A stretch of 43,393 bases of DNA. It comes from Clostridium lacusfryxellense. Its GTDB lineage: Bacteria > Bacillota > Clostridia > Clostridiales > Clostridiaceae. Numbering within the stretch: position 1 is the first letter of the stretch; each line of letters starts with the position of its first letter. The stretch covers positions 1-43,393 of the forward strand of contig NZ_JAHLEB010000044.1 in assembly GCF_018861735.1 (NCBI RefSeq), in the 5' to 3' direction. A program made the translations under genes and the position numbers. Below the pieces are notes generated by a model that was not told the DNA's origin, searched no databases, and saw nothing but the letters and a program-made list of their open reading frames with translations. Of the stretch, positions 22,674-31,012 are shown piece by piece.

Positions 22674-23309
22674 TTAGAACTTAAGACATTGACCATGACC
22701 TACAGCCACAAATTTTGGCTTTAACTTAGATAAAGTTTGCTGAACCTTTGCCCTTTGTTCTGTGCTTGGTATCTGCTCTAAGGTGATATTATCTACTTCT
22801 TTCTGCCAGTTTCCATCTATTACTTCACCATTAAATTGACCCATACCGAATATTAAATCACTGCTGAAGAATATTCCGCGCTTGTTCTCCATAAGAAGAA
22901 TACCTTCCCATAGATGCATTTCTGAAGGGTAACTAAAGAATTCAAGTTCATAGTTACTGCTAATCAATTTCTCTCCAGGTTTTTTAATTATTGCTTCATC
23001 TGTGATCCCAAATCCAATTAGCTGCCTTGCTGTGATTTCTGAACAAATTGTCTTTGCTTTTGGAAAATTCTTTAACAGCAAAGATAAGCCACCGCATTCG
23101 TCTGATTCGAAATGAGAAACAAAAATATATTTTAATTTTTTGTCGCCCAGGAGTTCTTTCAATTGTGGTATTAGAGCTTCTGTTTGCTGTATGCTACCTG
23201 TATGAACTAAAACTGGTTCATCTGTTAACAAAAGATATTGATGAAATGAAAGGTTAATAGGTGAAACATAACTGTTGAATTGGTATAAATCATTATAAAT
23301 CTTAGGCAT
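22674..23309 (-). CDS. Metallo-beta-lactamase-fold protein (flavodiiron-like)
   Basis: 211 residues. It matches the oxygen-reducing domain of flavodiiron proteins: LLLTDEPVLVHTGS, HFESDECGG (ligand loop), SEMHLWEGILLM, FFSSDLIFGMG and VAVGHGQCLKF. It lacks the flavodoxin domain, and the canonical HxExDH loop has Glu where the sixth residue is normally a metal-ligand His. That suggests altered metal binding or a hydrolase role. ATAGGAG-type site lies upstream. Possible stress function; not determined. Confidence 0.75.
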   Translation of the reverse strand: MPKIYNDLYQFNSYVSPINLSFHQYLLLTDEPVLVHTGSIQQTEALIPQLKELLGDKKLKYIFVSHFESDECGGLSLLLKNFPKAKTICSEITARQLIGFGITDEAIIKKPGEKLISSNYELEFFSYPSEMHLWEGILLMENKRGIFFSSDLIFGMGQFNGEVIDGNWQKEVDNITLEQIPSTEQRAKVQQTLSKLKPKFVAVGHGQCLKF

Positions 23310-23546
23310 AGTACTATCTCCTTTACGTATTTAAATTTTTATTCTAATGTTTATGAATATTACATTTATTCTACAATAGTATTTTTTACTTGTAAAATAA
23401 CTAATTTATTGTCTCCATTGTTTGTAAATCCATGGCTTTCATAGCAAAGGAAATTATTCATAAGGAACCCACAATATAAATAGGTCCTTTAGTTTTATTA
23501 CATTATGATTTGTTTTTAAATGTGAAATCACTCTAATCTTATTTTA

Positions 23547-24107
23547 TTAGGTAAGTTTATTCATAACTTCGTTATCCATAAGCTCATACATAAGCTCTAT
23601 TAAATCTTCTGCAGGCAAAATCTTATTCACCCTAAACCAATAACTGAGGATACCAATCATAGCTGAAAGAATATATTCTAAAATAAAATCAAGTTCAATG
23701 TCACTTCTGTCAACTTTTCCAGAAATAGTTTTCATAATTAATGGCTTTATTGAACTCTTAATTTTACTTGCAAAAGCCGGATCTCCATTATCTCCAAATA
23801 AAACCGAGTAATATTTATAATTTTGCTCGTATAGCTTAATGAACATATTAAGGGGCATATCCATATTATTATCCAATTTAGCTGTTGGTGGCAATTCATC
23901 TAAATTAGGCACTAGCGACTGCTCAATCTGATCAAGGACGTCATAAATATCAGTAAAATACTCATAAAAGGTTCCTCTATTATATCCTGCTCTCTGCGCA
24001 ATCTCTTTTACTGTTATTTTCGCTATTCTTTTTTCGAAGTACAGCGACCAAAATGCATCTATTAAATTCTGTTTAGTTTGTGCTGTTACCTCTGGCTGCT
24101 TGTTCAT
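23547..24107 (-). CDS. TetR-family transcriptional regulator
   Basis: 186 residues. The N-terminal HTH KITVKEIAQRAGYNRGTFYEYFTDIYDVLDQIE (about 35-67) is the TetR signature; the rest is a helical ligand domain with a C-terminal ELMYELMDNEV. Divergent from the glycosyltransferase gene, with a shared operator region between them. By analogy it should repress that gene until a compound (the sugar acceptor or a drug) binds. The ATG lies 123 bases from the glycosyltransferase start. Confidence 0.9.
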   Translation of the reverse strand: MNKQPEVTAQTKQNLIDAFWSLYFEKRIAKITVKEIAQRAGYNRGTFYEYFTDIYDVLDQIEQSLVPNLDELPPTAKLDNNMDMPLNMFIKLYEQNYKYYSVLFGDNGDPAFASKIKSSIKPLIMKTISGKVDRSDIELDFILEYILSAMIGILSYWFRVNKILPAEDLIELMYELMDNEVMNKLT

Positions 24108-24147
24108 TTGCTATTCATCTCCTATAAATCTAACACTTATTATCATA

Positions 24148-24207
24148 TTGTCGGTTGATGGTATGTAAAAACATGAGTATACTATTAATATACAACAGGT
24201 TGTCGGT
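24148..24207 (+). promoter_or_regulatory. Glycosyltransferase promoter with two TTGTCGGT operator repeats
   Basis: TTGATG (24155-24160), 17 bp, then TATACT (24178-24183). The direct repeats TTGTCGGT at 24148-24155 and 24200-24207 lie over the -35 and just past the start site; the second is part of TTGTCGGTCAA, which has dyad symmetry. They are likely TetR binding sites controlling the glycosyltransferase and perhaps the regulator. Confidence 0.6.
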
Positions 24208-24230
24208 CAATACAAGAGGAGATGAAATAT

Positions 24231-25478
24231 ATGATTACAATACTTTGTGCGGGTTCACGTGGTGATTTTCAACCATATTTAGCTCTAGCGATGGAACTTA
24301 AAAAACTGGGTAAAGATGTACGTATAACTGGAATGAGAGAATTTGAGAGCTTCATTCGAAGCTACGGTATCGATTTTTATCCCATTCAAGCTGATTTTAA
24401 ATCACTTAATGTTGATGAAAATATGCTTAAACAAGCTCAATCTGCAGACAACCCTTTAAAAATGCTTTTAACATTTAACAAAATGAAAAAATATGGAGCT
24501 CTAATTGCGAATGAATATTATGCTTCATGCGAAGGCAGTGAACTCATTATTTATCATCCAGGTGTTACGTTAGGTTATTTCGCTGCAGAAAAATTAGGCA
24601 TACCTTCTATTTTAGCTTCACCATTTCCTATGCACAAAACAAAAGAACAGACTTCTGTTATTCAATATGGAAGGAAAAAGTCTAAGCCATTCACAAACCA
24701 GATTAGTTATTTTATGCTTCAAGGTATGCTTTGGCTGGCATCTAAAGATTCTGTTACAGGTTTTTGGAAGAAAAAATTTGGAGGTAGGCCAAAGGGATTT
24801 GGTCGTCCCTACGAACGTCACAATAATAAACAAAATCCTGCTGTTATTTCCTGTAGTAATTTTGTCTTTAATAGACCAAGTGACTGGAATGAGAACATTC
24901 ACCAAAGTGGCTATTGGTTTGTTGAAGAAAAAATGGATTATACGCCTTCAAAAGAGTTGTCAGATTTTTTAAGTTCTGGTGAAAAACCAGTTTATATTGG
25001 ATTTGGTAGCGTTTTTCATGCTGATAAAAAAGATACTTTGTCAAAATTAATTATCGATGCGCTCACAAGAAGCGGAAAACGTGGTATTATTTGTGGCATG
25101 GGTAAAATAGATAATCTTCCTAAAAATGTAATTGCTATTGATAGCATACCTCATTCATGGCTTTTTGAGAGGGTTTCAGCCGTGTGTCATCATGGTGGTG
25201 CAGGAACAACTGCCGCTGGATTTAAGGCAGGTATTCCAAGCATTATAGTGCCTTTTGCCAATGATCAATTTGCTTGGGCTCATAGAGCTCATGACTTAGG
25301 AGTTGGCTCAAAACCTATACCTGCAAAAACACTTACCGCTGATAATCTCGCAGCAGCAATAGATTATGCACTTCAAGACAACATTAAAATAAAGGCAAAA
25401 ACTCTTGCAGAAAATATTGCTACTGAAAGTGGTGCATTGGATTGTGCAAAAGTAATTGTTGCAAGTCTAGCGAGGTAA
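24231..25478 (+). CDS. GT1-family glycosyltransferase (MGT/UGT-like)
   Basis: 415 residues, two Rossmann domains. The N-terminus ILCAGSRGDFQPYLALAMEL binds the acceptor, while the C-terminal half has the nucleotide-sugar region GEKPVYIGFGSVFHADKK, CHHGGAGTTAAGFKAGIPSI and PFANDQFAWAHRAHDLGVG. Such enzymes glycosylate sterols, macrolides or other aglycones, often for drug inactivation. The start at 24231 fits GAGGAG better than the ATG at 24222. Under control of the divergent TetR gene, so induced by its substrate in all likelihood. Confidence 0.92.
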   Translation: MITILCAGSRGDFQPYLALAMELKKLGKDVRITGMREFESFIRSYGIDFYPIQADFKSLNVDENMLKQAQSADNPLKMLLTFNKMKKYGALIANEYYASCEGSELIIYHPGVTLGYFAAEKLGIPSILASPFPMHKTKEQTSVIQYGRKKSKPFTNQISYFMLQGMLWLASKDSVTGFWKKKFGGRPKGFGRPYERHNNKQNPAVISCSNFVFNRPSDWNENIHQSGYWFVEEKMDYTPSKELSDFLSSGEKPVYIGFGSVFHADKKDTLSKLIIDALTRSGKRGIICGMGKIDNLPKNVIAIDSIPHSWLFERVSAVCHHGGAGTTAAGFKAGIPSIIVPFANDQFAWAHRAHDLGVGSKPIPAKTLTADNLAAAIDYALQDNIKIKAKTLAENIATESGALDCAKVIVASLAR

Positions 25479-25490
25479 CCTTAGGTATTA

Positions 25491-25520
25491 AAAAATCATC
25501 TAAAATTAGATGGTTTTTTT
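25491..25520 (+). terminator. Terminator of the glycosyltransferase gene
   Basis: AAAAATCATCT / AGATGGTTTTT pairs around AAAATT, with a T7 tail (25514-25520). Confidence 0.8.
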
Positions 25521-25609
25521 ATTTTAGTAAAATATTAATGGGTTACTCTCCAATCATTTAATCTTTTGGTAAAAATCATATATTTTTTATATTTAATATA
25601 AGGTAATAA

Positions 25610-25618
25610 TGGTATAAT
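25610..25618 (+). promoter_or_regulatory. TGGTATAAT extended -10 promoter
   Basis: An exact extended -10, 74 bases upstream of the GNAT gene at 25692, in the context GGTAATAATGGTATAAT. Confidence 0.6.
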
Positions 25619-25691
25619 TTAATAAATATTTGAGAGAAAAAGTAAAATGGAATTCATTAACAATAATATAATAGGGGAAGGTGGGATAATT

Positions 25692-26192
25692 ATGATTCGT
25701 TTAAGGCCATATAAATTAAGTGATAATGAGTATATTTCAAATTGGTTTAATAATGAGTACACTTTCAAACAATGGTGTGCAGATAAATTTATATACCCCT
25801 TAACTAAGGAACAGATCAATGAGTATTATCACAATTATGAAAATGATGATAATGCATGGATAATGACTGCCCTTAATGAAGAAGGAACGCCTGTTGGTCA
25901 TTTCTTAATGCGTATGGCAGATTACAAAAATGAAAGTATACATTTAGGCTTTATTATTGTAGATCCACAAATTCGAGGAAAAGGATATGGAAAGGAGATG
26001 GTATCTTTAGCTATAAAATATGCTTTTGACATATTGAAGGTAAAGAGAATTACTTTGGGCGTATTCGATAACAATTTCTCAGCCCATTATTGCTACAAAG
26101 CAACAGGATTTGTAGATGAAAAGTATAATGAATGTGTCTTCCCATATGAAAATGATAAATGGGGGATTTATAATATGGCAATAGAAAAGTAA
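25692..26192 (+). CDS. GNAT family N-acetyltransferase
   Basis: 166 residues. Motif A is LGFIIVDPQIRGKGYGKEMVSLA (about 90-112), then VKRITLGVFDNNFSAHYCYKATGFV, the RimJ/RimL-like arrangement. GGTGGGATAATT sets the ATG at 25692. The most likely role is acetylation of a small amine, peptide or drug. It is followed 34 bases later by a small anchored protein of unknown function. Confidence 0.9.
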   Translation: MIRLRPYKLSDNEYISNWFNNEYTFKQWCADKFIYPLTKEQINEYYHNYENDDNAWIMTALNEEGTPVGHFLMRMADYKNESIHLGFIIVDPQIRGKGYGKEMVSLAIKYAFDILKVKRITLGVFDNNFSAHYCYKATGFVDEKYNECVFPYENDKWGIYNMAIEK

Positions 26193-26226
26193 GAATACAT
26201 TAAACTATAGTTGGGGGGATGCTTGT

Positions 26227-26532
26227 ATGAAAAGAATAAAGCCTAAATATTTAGTAATTATCATTCTTATTTTAATTGCAATAATAACACTGCAATATAG
26301 AGAAAATGAGAAAATTAAAACGGCACAAGGAGCACTCATTGGAAGCAAAATTGACTCATTACGATTTCAAGTTGAAAGTATTTCACGATATCTTTCTTCA
26401 ACCGAAATTCCAGAAAAAGAATACATAAATAGAATTTCTGGAGGATTTTCTGAAGATATCACAATGCTACCTGGAACCGTATCTAACGATATGTTGTCAG
26501 TCTATTTAGGTATGATAAGACTTATTAAATGA
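26227..26532 (+). CDS. Small anchored extracellular protein
   Basis: 101 residues. A basic start KRIKPKYL is followed by a hydrophobic helix (about 8-22), then a soluble domain with helices KTAQGALIGSKIDSLRFQVESISRYLS and a C-terminal TVSNDMLSVYLGMIRLIK. It is probably an uncleaved signal anchor with an outside domain. TTGGGGGGATGC precedes the ATG. Family unknown. Confidence 0.6.
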   Translation: MKRIKPKYLVIIILILIAIITLQYRENEKIKTAQGALIGSKIDSLRFQVESISRYLSSTEIPEKEYINRISGGFSEDITMLPGTVSNDMLSVYLGMIRLIK

Positions 26533-26545
26533 ACTCAATTATATT

Positions 26546-26665
26546 ATGGATAACTGTAAGACGAATAACATTAAGTATTATCAATTAAGTAAACCCAATA
26601 ATCCAATAATGAAAAAAGTAAGTGAAGAAATGCTTGATTATCTTAATAAAAATAATATTCATTAG
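26546..26665 (+). pseudogene. Remnant of an unknown gene
   Basis: 39 codons from ATG 26546, ending SKPNNPIMKKVSEEMLDYLNKNNIH. There is no ribosome binding site and the frame is closed before it. The amphipathic tail reads like the C-terminus of a longer protein. Confidence 0.35.
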
Positions 26666-26690
26666 TGTTAATTAAAGATTAGAAGTATTA

Positions 26691-26753
26691 CGTATCATTC
26701 ATAATCATTCATCAATCGTAAAAGTACGATTAATGAACAATAGTAAAAAATGA
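26691..26753 (+). repeat. Dispersed intergenic element, copy D
   Basis: Contains CATCAATCGTAAAAGTACG and then ATTAATGAACAATAGTAAAA, the cleanest hairpin of the family: arms CATCAATCGTA and TACGATTAATG around AAAG, pairing with one mismatch. It lies between a gene remnant and the next GNAT gene. Confidence 0.7.
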
Positions 26754-26811
26754 CGAACTATAGATTAAATAATTGGTCTATATATAATAGCAGAGTATTA
26801 GGAGGCGGAAA

Positions 26812-27300
26812 ATGCGATTAACAACAGAACTTATAAACCAAGGTTTTTCATTGCAAGAAGTAGGAATTGATGATTTGGGTAATTACATAGACGTTAAAAG
26901 AGTTTGCTATAAAAAATACGTTGATGAATATTACGGAGGATGGATTGAAAATATTCAAATTAGAATAAACACTGATGCTTTCAATGATATGATGAAAGAA
27001 ATATGTTTTCAGAAATTATTACTAAATAATGTACCCGTAGGTTTTTTTGCCTATAATGAACTGGATGATAAAATTGAAAGCATTTCTATTCAAATACTTG
27101 AAGTATCTCAAAATAAAGGCGTAGGTTCATTTTATTTGCAATATATTACATCACTTTCCCAAAAGGTGAATAAACCTATATTCCTAAAAGTATTTAAGTC
27201 TAATCCTGCCCAGAATTTATACAAACGATTTGGATTTGACAATTATAGTGAAACAGAAACGCATTATTTAATGAGGTATAATCCGATAAAAAGTCAATAA
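26812..27300 (+). CDS. GNAT family N-acetyltransferase
   Basis: 162 residues. ISIQILEVSQNKGVGSFYLQYITSL (motif A; QNKGVG replaces the common R/QGxG) and KVFKSNPAQNLYKRFGFDNYSET (C-terminal motif) identify the fold. The first 60 residues are less conserved. AGGAGGCGG precedes the ATG. It is monocistronic and follows dispersed repeat copy D. Confidence 0.88.
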   Translation: MRLTTELINQGFSLQEVGIDDLGNYIDVKRVCYKKYVDEYYGGWIENIQIRINTDAFNDMMKEICFQKLLLNNVPVGFFAYNELDDKIESISIQILEVSQNKGVGSFYLQYITSLSQKVNKPIFLKVFKSNPAQNLYKRFGFDNYSETETHYLMRYNPIKSQ

Positions 27301-27410
27301 TTTCAGATAAACAATGGAGTTTTTAATTAAATATAAAGTTGAGTTACTACGCAGTTTTCTTATAAAGTGAAGTAAGAAATATTATATTAGTTGAATAACG
27401 GAGGATAAAT

Positions 27411-27767
27411 ATGGAGTTTAGAATAAGTTCATTATACATATGTGTTAAAGATATGGAACGTGCAATTAACTTTTATGAAAGGTTACTAAATAAGACAGTA
27501 ACAGAACATGATGATATATATAGTGTGTTTAATATTAATGGTTTTCGATTTGGTCTGTTTGCTAATGAAAAAGTAAATGAAAGGCACATTTATGGAGATA
27601 ACTGTTTGCCAAGTTTTGATGTAGATAATATTAAATTGGTTCAAGAAAGGTTGTTATCTTTAAATTGCACTATTGTATTTCCACTAACAAAAATAAAAAA
27701 CAATTGGATATTAGAATTTGCCGATAGTGAAGGAAATCATATTGAACTAACATCACCTGTTAAGTAG
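27411..27767 (+). CDS. VOC family (glyoxalase/bleomycin resistance-like) protein
   Basis: 118 residues, two beta-alpha-beta-beta-beta modules: ISSLYICVKDMERAINFYERLLNKTV and then FDVDNIKLVQERLLSLNCTIVFPLTK, ending in LEFADSEGNHIEL. The last Glu-containing strand matches the metal-ligand position of the family. Could be a metalloenzyme or a drug-binding protein. ACGGAGGATAA lies before the ATG. Confidence 0.88.
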   Translation: MEFRISSLYICVKDMERAINFYERLLNKTVTEHDDIYSVFNINGFRFGLFANEKVNERHIYGDNCLPSFDVDNIKLVQERLLSLNCTIVFPLTKIKNNWILEFADSEGNHIELTSPVK

Positions 27768-27797
27768 TAAGTACGAGTATGATTTTTAGTTATGACG

Positions 27798-27838
27798 GAA
27801 TCGTATTAAACTACGCACTAACGATTATTTACATATGA
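27798..27838 (+). repeat. Diverged copy of the dispersed element
   Basis: GGAATCGTATTAAACTACGC followed by ACTAACGATTATTTACAT has the same order of boxes as copies C and D, with more changes. Confidence 0.35.
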
Positions 27839-27854
27839 TTGAAAGGTGGTAAGT

Positions 27855-28421
27855 ATGAAGAAATTTTTAATAAATGAGTATGGGAAAGAACAAGGGGAAA
27901 AAACATATAAACAACAACAAGAAAGATTTTATATACTTGTTAATAATAGTAATGGAAAAAGTAAGAATCAACTTAAAACTTTAAAAAATCATATTCTCCC
28001 TATAATATCGCTTTATCAAGTTCTACAGGAAACATCGGGGGATAAAGAGACATCCTTACAAATTGCAGAAAAATATTCTTTTGAGGGTGTACATGCTAAA
28101 GTAAACCTTATGCGTAAAATCGAAAAATTGCCATTCTTTTATGAAATTTTTCGTAGGATATTTAACAAGGAACTAAAAGCCGACAACTGGGAACTTACAG
28201 TTGAACAGAATAACACTGAGGCTATGGTATTTATTATAAAAAAATGCTTATGGCACTCTACTTGTGTAGAGCATACTTGTCCAGAAATATGTAATATGTT
28301 CTGCAAAAGCGACAATATGTGTTATGATTCCATGAAGAAAATCACTTTTAGAAGGACGCAAACTTTGGGAATGGGTGGAGAATGTTGTGATTTTAAATTT
28401 ATAAATAATAAAACAAAATAA
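27855..28421 (+). CDS. L-2-amino-thiazoline-4-carboxylic acid hydrolase family protein
   Basis: 188 residues. The C-terminal half holds the family's cysteine array: CLWHSTCVEHTCPEICNMFCKSDNMCYDSM and then RTQTLGMGGECCDFKF, including the TLGMGG-CCDF block. The family opens the thiazoline ring in cysteine synthesis from ATC; many clostridial members lack proof of that activity. AAAGGTGG sets the start at 27855. Confidence 0.82.
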   Translation: MKKFLINEYGKEQGEKTYKQQQERFYILVNNSNGKSKNQLKTLKNHILPIISLYQVLQETSGDKETSLQIAEKYSFEGVHAKVNLMRKIEKLPFFYEIFRRIFNKELKADNWELTVEQNNTEAMVFIIKKCLWHSTCVEHTCPEICNMFCKSDNMCYDSMKKITFRRTQTLGMGGECCDFKFINNKTK

Positions 28422-28448
28422 GAATAATATTTAGTTAGTCTTTGTAAA

Positions 28449-28505
28449 TTAATTCGCATTGTTCTAAAAGTTTTCATCAATCGTAAAAGTACGATATATT
28501 TACTT
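28449..28505 (+). repeat. Dispersed intergenic element, copy E
   Basis: AATTCGCATTGTTCTAAAAG, then TTTTCATCAATCGTAAAAGT and ACGAT: both halves of the family are present, but the right arm ends early. Confidence 0.65.
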
Positions 28506-28581
28506 ATGGTATGTAATTGTGATTATAATAAAATCTTTGATGTCATTAGAATATTATAAATACGTTGAGGGAGTTATAATT

Positions 28582-28740
28582 ATGGAATTTATTATTGGAT
28601 TTATATTTGAATTATTTAAGGGTAAAAACCCTAAAGACACTAAAGATAACGATTCCGTTAATGCTCTTATCTTTTTATTGATGTTTTTCAGTGTCATCGT
28701 TGCCTTTCTTTGGTTGTGTAGCAAGCTAGGATTATTCTAA
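28582..28740 (+). CDS. Small membrane protein
   Basis: 52 residues from the ATG behind GAGGGAG, with a hydrophobic start (FIIGFIFELF), a charged middle KGKNPKDTKDND and a transmembrane helix LIFLLMFFSVIVAFLWLC. The longer frame from 28519 crosses the ribosome site and is not preferred. No family recognised. Confidence 0.5.
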   Translation: MEFIIGFIFELFKGKNPKDTKDNDSVNALIFLLMFFSVIVAFLWLCSKLGLF

Positions 28741-28934
28741 ACTTGCTACACTATTGTAATTTAATTTTCAACAAAAATCATTTACATAATTGAGTGAATT
28801 TTATTTGCTTCATTATAGAGCAAGACTATAGATTAGAAAAGAAGGGAGAACTATGTCGAGATAGATATGTTAAAAAAGAAAAAACTTAAATTATAAGTAA
28901 AAATTAATCAGTGTCTAAATGACTTTAAAATGAG

Positions 28935-29378
28935 GTGGGGATTTATATAAAAAAGATTTTATTTTTTGTTTGTCTAATCTTATTTGCGTTTTCGTTAGTG
29001 GCTTATAAACAATTTGCTAAGCCTAATAATGTTGTAGTGAGTATTGAAAAATCCGATAAATTTAGTGAAAAGGAAATAAATAATGCAATAAATTGTGTAA
29101 AGAAAAAATTCAAACAATTTGGAGGATGTAAACTTACTAAGTTATGGTATGATGAAAAAAAATCAAACATTTATATTCAAGAGTATTTGAGTAATGGTAA
29201 GGGTTCTTTGAATGGCATCAAGGCTGAAAATGTAATTATCTTGCTGTCTGATTTTGATGTAAATTCTTCAGGTGGTGATGGAAGTTTTAATCCTAATTCA
29301 ACTTATTCACATTGGAGTTGGACACTAATAAGGGATAGTAAAACTGGTAACTGGAAAGTTGTTGATTGGGGATATTAA
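28935..29378 (+). CDS. DUF4829-like exported protein
   Basis: About 143-147 residues. A signal peptide/anchor (ILFFVCLILFAFSLVAY) leads to a soluble domain NNAINCVKKKFKQF, NVIILLSDFDVNSSGGDGSFNP and WSWTLIRDSKTGNWKVVDWGY, which matches the DUF4829 C-terminus of clostridial exported proteins. The nominal start is GTG 28935, but the GAGGTGGGG site points to ATA at 28947, so the original ATG may have mutated. Function unknown. Confidence 0.65.
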   Translation: MGIYIKKILFFVCLILFAFSLVAYKQFAKPNNVVVSIEKSDKFSEKEINNAINCVKKKFKQFGGCKLTKLWYDEKKSNIYIQEYLSNGKGSLNGIKAENVIILLSDFDVNSSGGDGSFNPNSTYSHWSWTLIRDSKTGNWKVVDWGY

Positions 29379-29445
29379 AAAGAGCTTTAAAATAAATGTT
29401 CATATGAAAATGATAAATAGAAATTTATACGAGGAGTGAGATGTT

Positions 29446-29652
29446 ATGAGTAAATATAATGCCCTATGGGAATACATTCAAAAGAATGACAGTCCATCAA
29501 TGAGACTATCCTTTGCTGAGATACATGATATCGTAGGAATTGAGATAGACCATTCATTTTTGAACTACAAAAATGAATTAACACAATATGGATATCAAGT
29601 AGGTAAGATATATCTTAAAGAAAAGGCGGTAATTTTCAATAAGATTGATTAA
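29446..29652 (+). CDS. DUF7662-like winged-helix small protein
   Basis: 68 residues. SKYNALWEYIQKNDSPSMRLSFAEIHDIVG is the pattern of short Firmicute proteins with a minimal winged helix (DUF7662-type), here followed by GIEIDHSFLNYKNELTQYGYQVGKIYL. ACGAGGAGTGAG precedes the start. It could bind nucleic acid; no evidence beyond the pattern. Confidence 0.6.
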   Translation: MSKYNALWEYIQKNDSPSMRLSFAEIHDIVGIEIDHSFLNYKNELTQYGYQVGKIYLKEKAVIFNKID

Positions 29653-29798
29653 GGGTTACATATTCCAATTTTGTTATGGTACTTAAACTATATTAAGAAG
29701 AAATTTAAGTGGAAAAGACTCTAGTATATAAAGTAAAAGTACCTATTTTAATTAAGTACTTCTCAGCATAAAAAAAGATTGATATGGGGGTGAGTTTT

Positions 29799-30041
29799 AT
29801 GGACAAGTTTAAGAAGTATAGAAAGATTAGAAGATGGCTTGAATTTGCATCAAGTATGATTGCCATTATAATAGGTAGCATAATAAGTTCTTATTTAGGA
29901 ATTTATAATAAGAAATTAATTTCATTAGATACTGCTCTAAACGTGGCTATTATAGTAGCAATTGTCTTTGTGTTAAACAACATCTCTATAAAAATTGTAG
30001 ATAATTGGTATAAAAAAGATCTGGATAAGTATAAAAATTAA
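29799..30041 (+). CDS. Small two-helix membrane protein
   Basis: 80 residues. A basic start KFKKYRKIRRW precedes two transmembrane helices (about 15-38 and 50-69) and a charged tail. GGGGGTGAG sets the ATG at 29799. It lies 17 bases upstream of the next GNAT gene and is probably cotranscribed with it. Confidence 0.55.
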   Translation: MDKFKKYRKIRRWLEFASSMIAIIIGSIISSYLGIYNKKLISLDTALNVAIIVAIVFVLNNISIKIVDNWYKKDLDKYKN

Positions 30042-30058
30042 TAACTGAAAGGAGCATT

Positions 30059-30562
30059 ATGGAAATTATTGAGACAGAAAGATTGTATCTGAGGGAATTA
30101 TTAATTGATGATAAAAAAGATTTAATGAAAGTACTTTCTAACCCGGAATCTATGAAATTCTATCCAAATCCATTCAGTGAAGAAATGGTAGAAAGGTGGA
30201 TTCAATGGAATATTGAAAATTATAAAAAATATAAACATGGACTATGGGCTGTAATATTAAAAGAAGGTCAGTTATTTATTGGGGATTGTGGCATAACAAT
30301 GCAAAAGATTGGTGATGAAACTGTACCAGAAATTGGTTTTCATATCATTAAGGAATACTGTAATAAGGGATTTGCAACGGAATCTGCTCTTGCATGTAAG
30401 GAATATGCGTTTAAAGTTTTACATTATCATGAAGTATTTTCATACACCACAGTACGAAATATTCCATCACAAAAAGTTGCTGAGAAGATTGGTATGAAGG
30501 TTTACAAATATTTTGAAAAGAATGATGAAAAGCAAATTGTTCAAGTTGCAAGTAAAGATTAG
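30059..30562 (+). CDS. GNAT family N-acetyltransferase (RimJ/RimL-like)
   Basis: 167 residues. It begins with the RimJ-type IIETERLYLRELLIDDKKDLMKVLSNPESMKFYP; motif A is IGFHIIKEYCNKGFATESALACKEYAF and the C-terminal motif NIPSQKVAEKIGMKVYKYFEK. GAAAGGAGC precedes the ATG. The family acetylates ribosomal proteins or small amines. Confidence 0.9.
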   Translation: MEIIETERLYLRELLIDDKKDLMKVLSNPESMKFYPNPFSEEMVERWIQWNIENYKKYKHGLWAVILKEGQLFIGDCGITMQKIGDETVPEIGFHIIKEYCNKGFATESALACKEYAFKVLHYHEVFSYTTVRNIPSQKVAEKIGMKVYKYFEKNDEKQIVQVASKD

Positions 30563-30627
30563 TTGGTAAACTTGTATAATATTACGCTGTATTAAGATAA
30601 AATATAAAAAATGAAGGAGGTTTGTTC

Positions 30628-30714
30628 ATGGAACAAATCATAATATTTGTTATATGTTCTATATGCTTAGTTTTAGGGGTTATTATTAATGCTCGTAAAG
30701 AAAAAAATAAGTAA
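30628..30714 (+). CDS. Tiny single-pass membrane peptide (28 aa)
   Basis: A strong AAGGAGG at 9 bases before the ATG opens a 28-codon frame, MEQIIIFVICSICLVLGVII plus a basic tail NARKEKNK. It directly precedes the ATGGAGG start region of the next gene and may be translated with it. Such peptides are often missed in annotation. Confidence 0.5.
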   Translation: MEQIIIFVICSICLVLGVIINARKEKNK

Positions 30715-30729
30715 ATGGAGGATATAGTT

Positions 30730-30933
30730 ATGAAAAATATCGTGTTTTGTATTTTATCAGTTATTTTTTATATTTTCTACTACAATGTATTGTTATGGAT
30801 CTTTAATAGGTGGGTACCTTTAAATGCTACAACAGATGTTTTAAGTTTATTCATTTTTATTTTTGTTAACATTCCACTTTCTGTTATAAGTGCTCAAATG
30901 ACTATTAAAATAATTAAGAAATTCAATTATTAG
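30730..30933 (+). CDS. Small two-helix membrane protein
   Basis: 67 residues with transmembrane helices near 2-24 and 38-60 and the loop NRWVPLNATT. The GGAGG inside the ATG at 30715 sets the real start at 30730. It follows the 28-residue peptide by 15 bases. No family recognised. Confidence 0.5.
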   Translation: MKNIVFCILSVIFYIFYYNVLLWIFNRWVPLNATTDVLSLFIFIFVNIPLSVISAQMTIKIIKKFNY

Positions 30934-31012
30934 AAAGGAGGGAGGTCCATATTATATCTAATTGCAGCATTAAATATGGTCTATAGATTTTTTTATTGAA
31001 GGAGAGAAGTAA

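Noticed and set aside
23461-23491. AAGGAACC / GGTCCTT hairpin with a T-rich tail
   Set aside because: A weak stem with a bulge and no plus-strand gene to terminate. On the minus strand no T-run follows.
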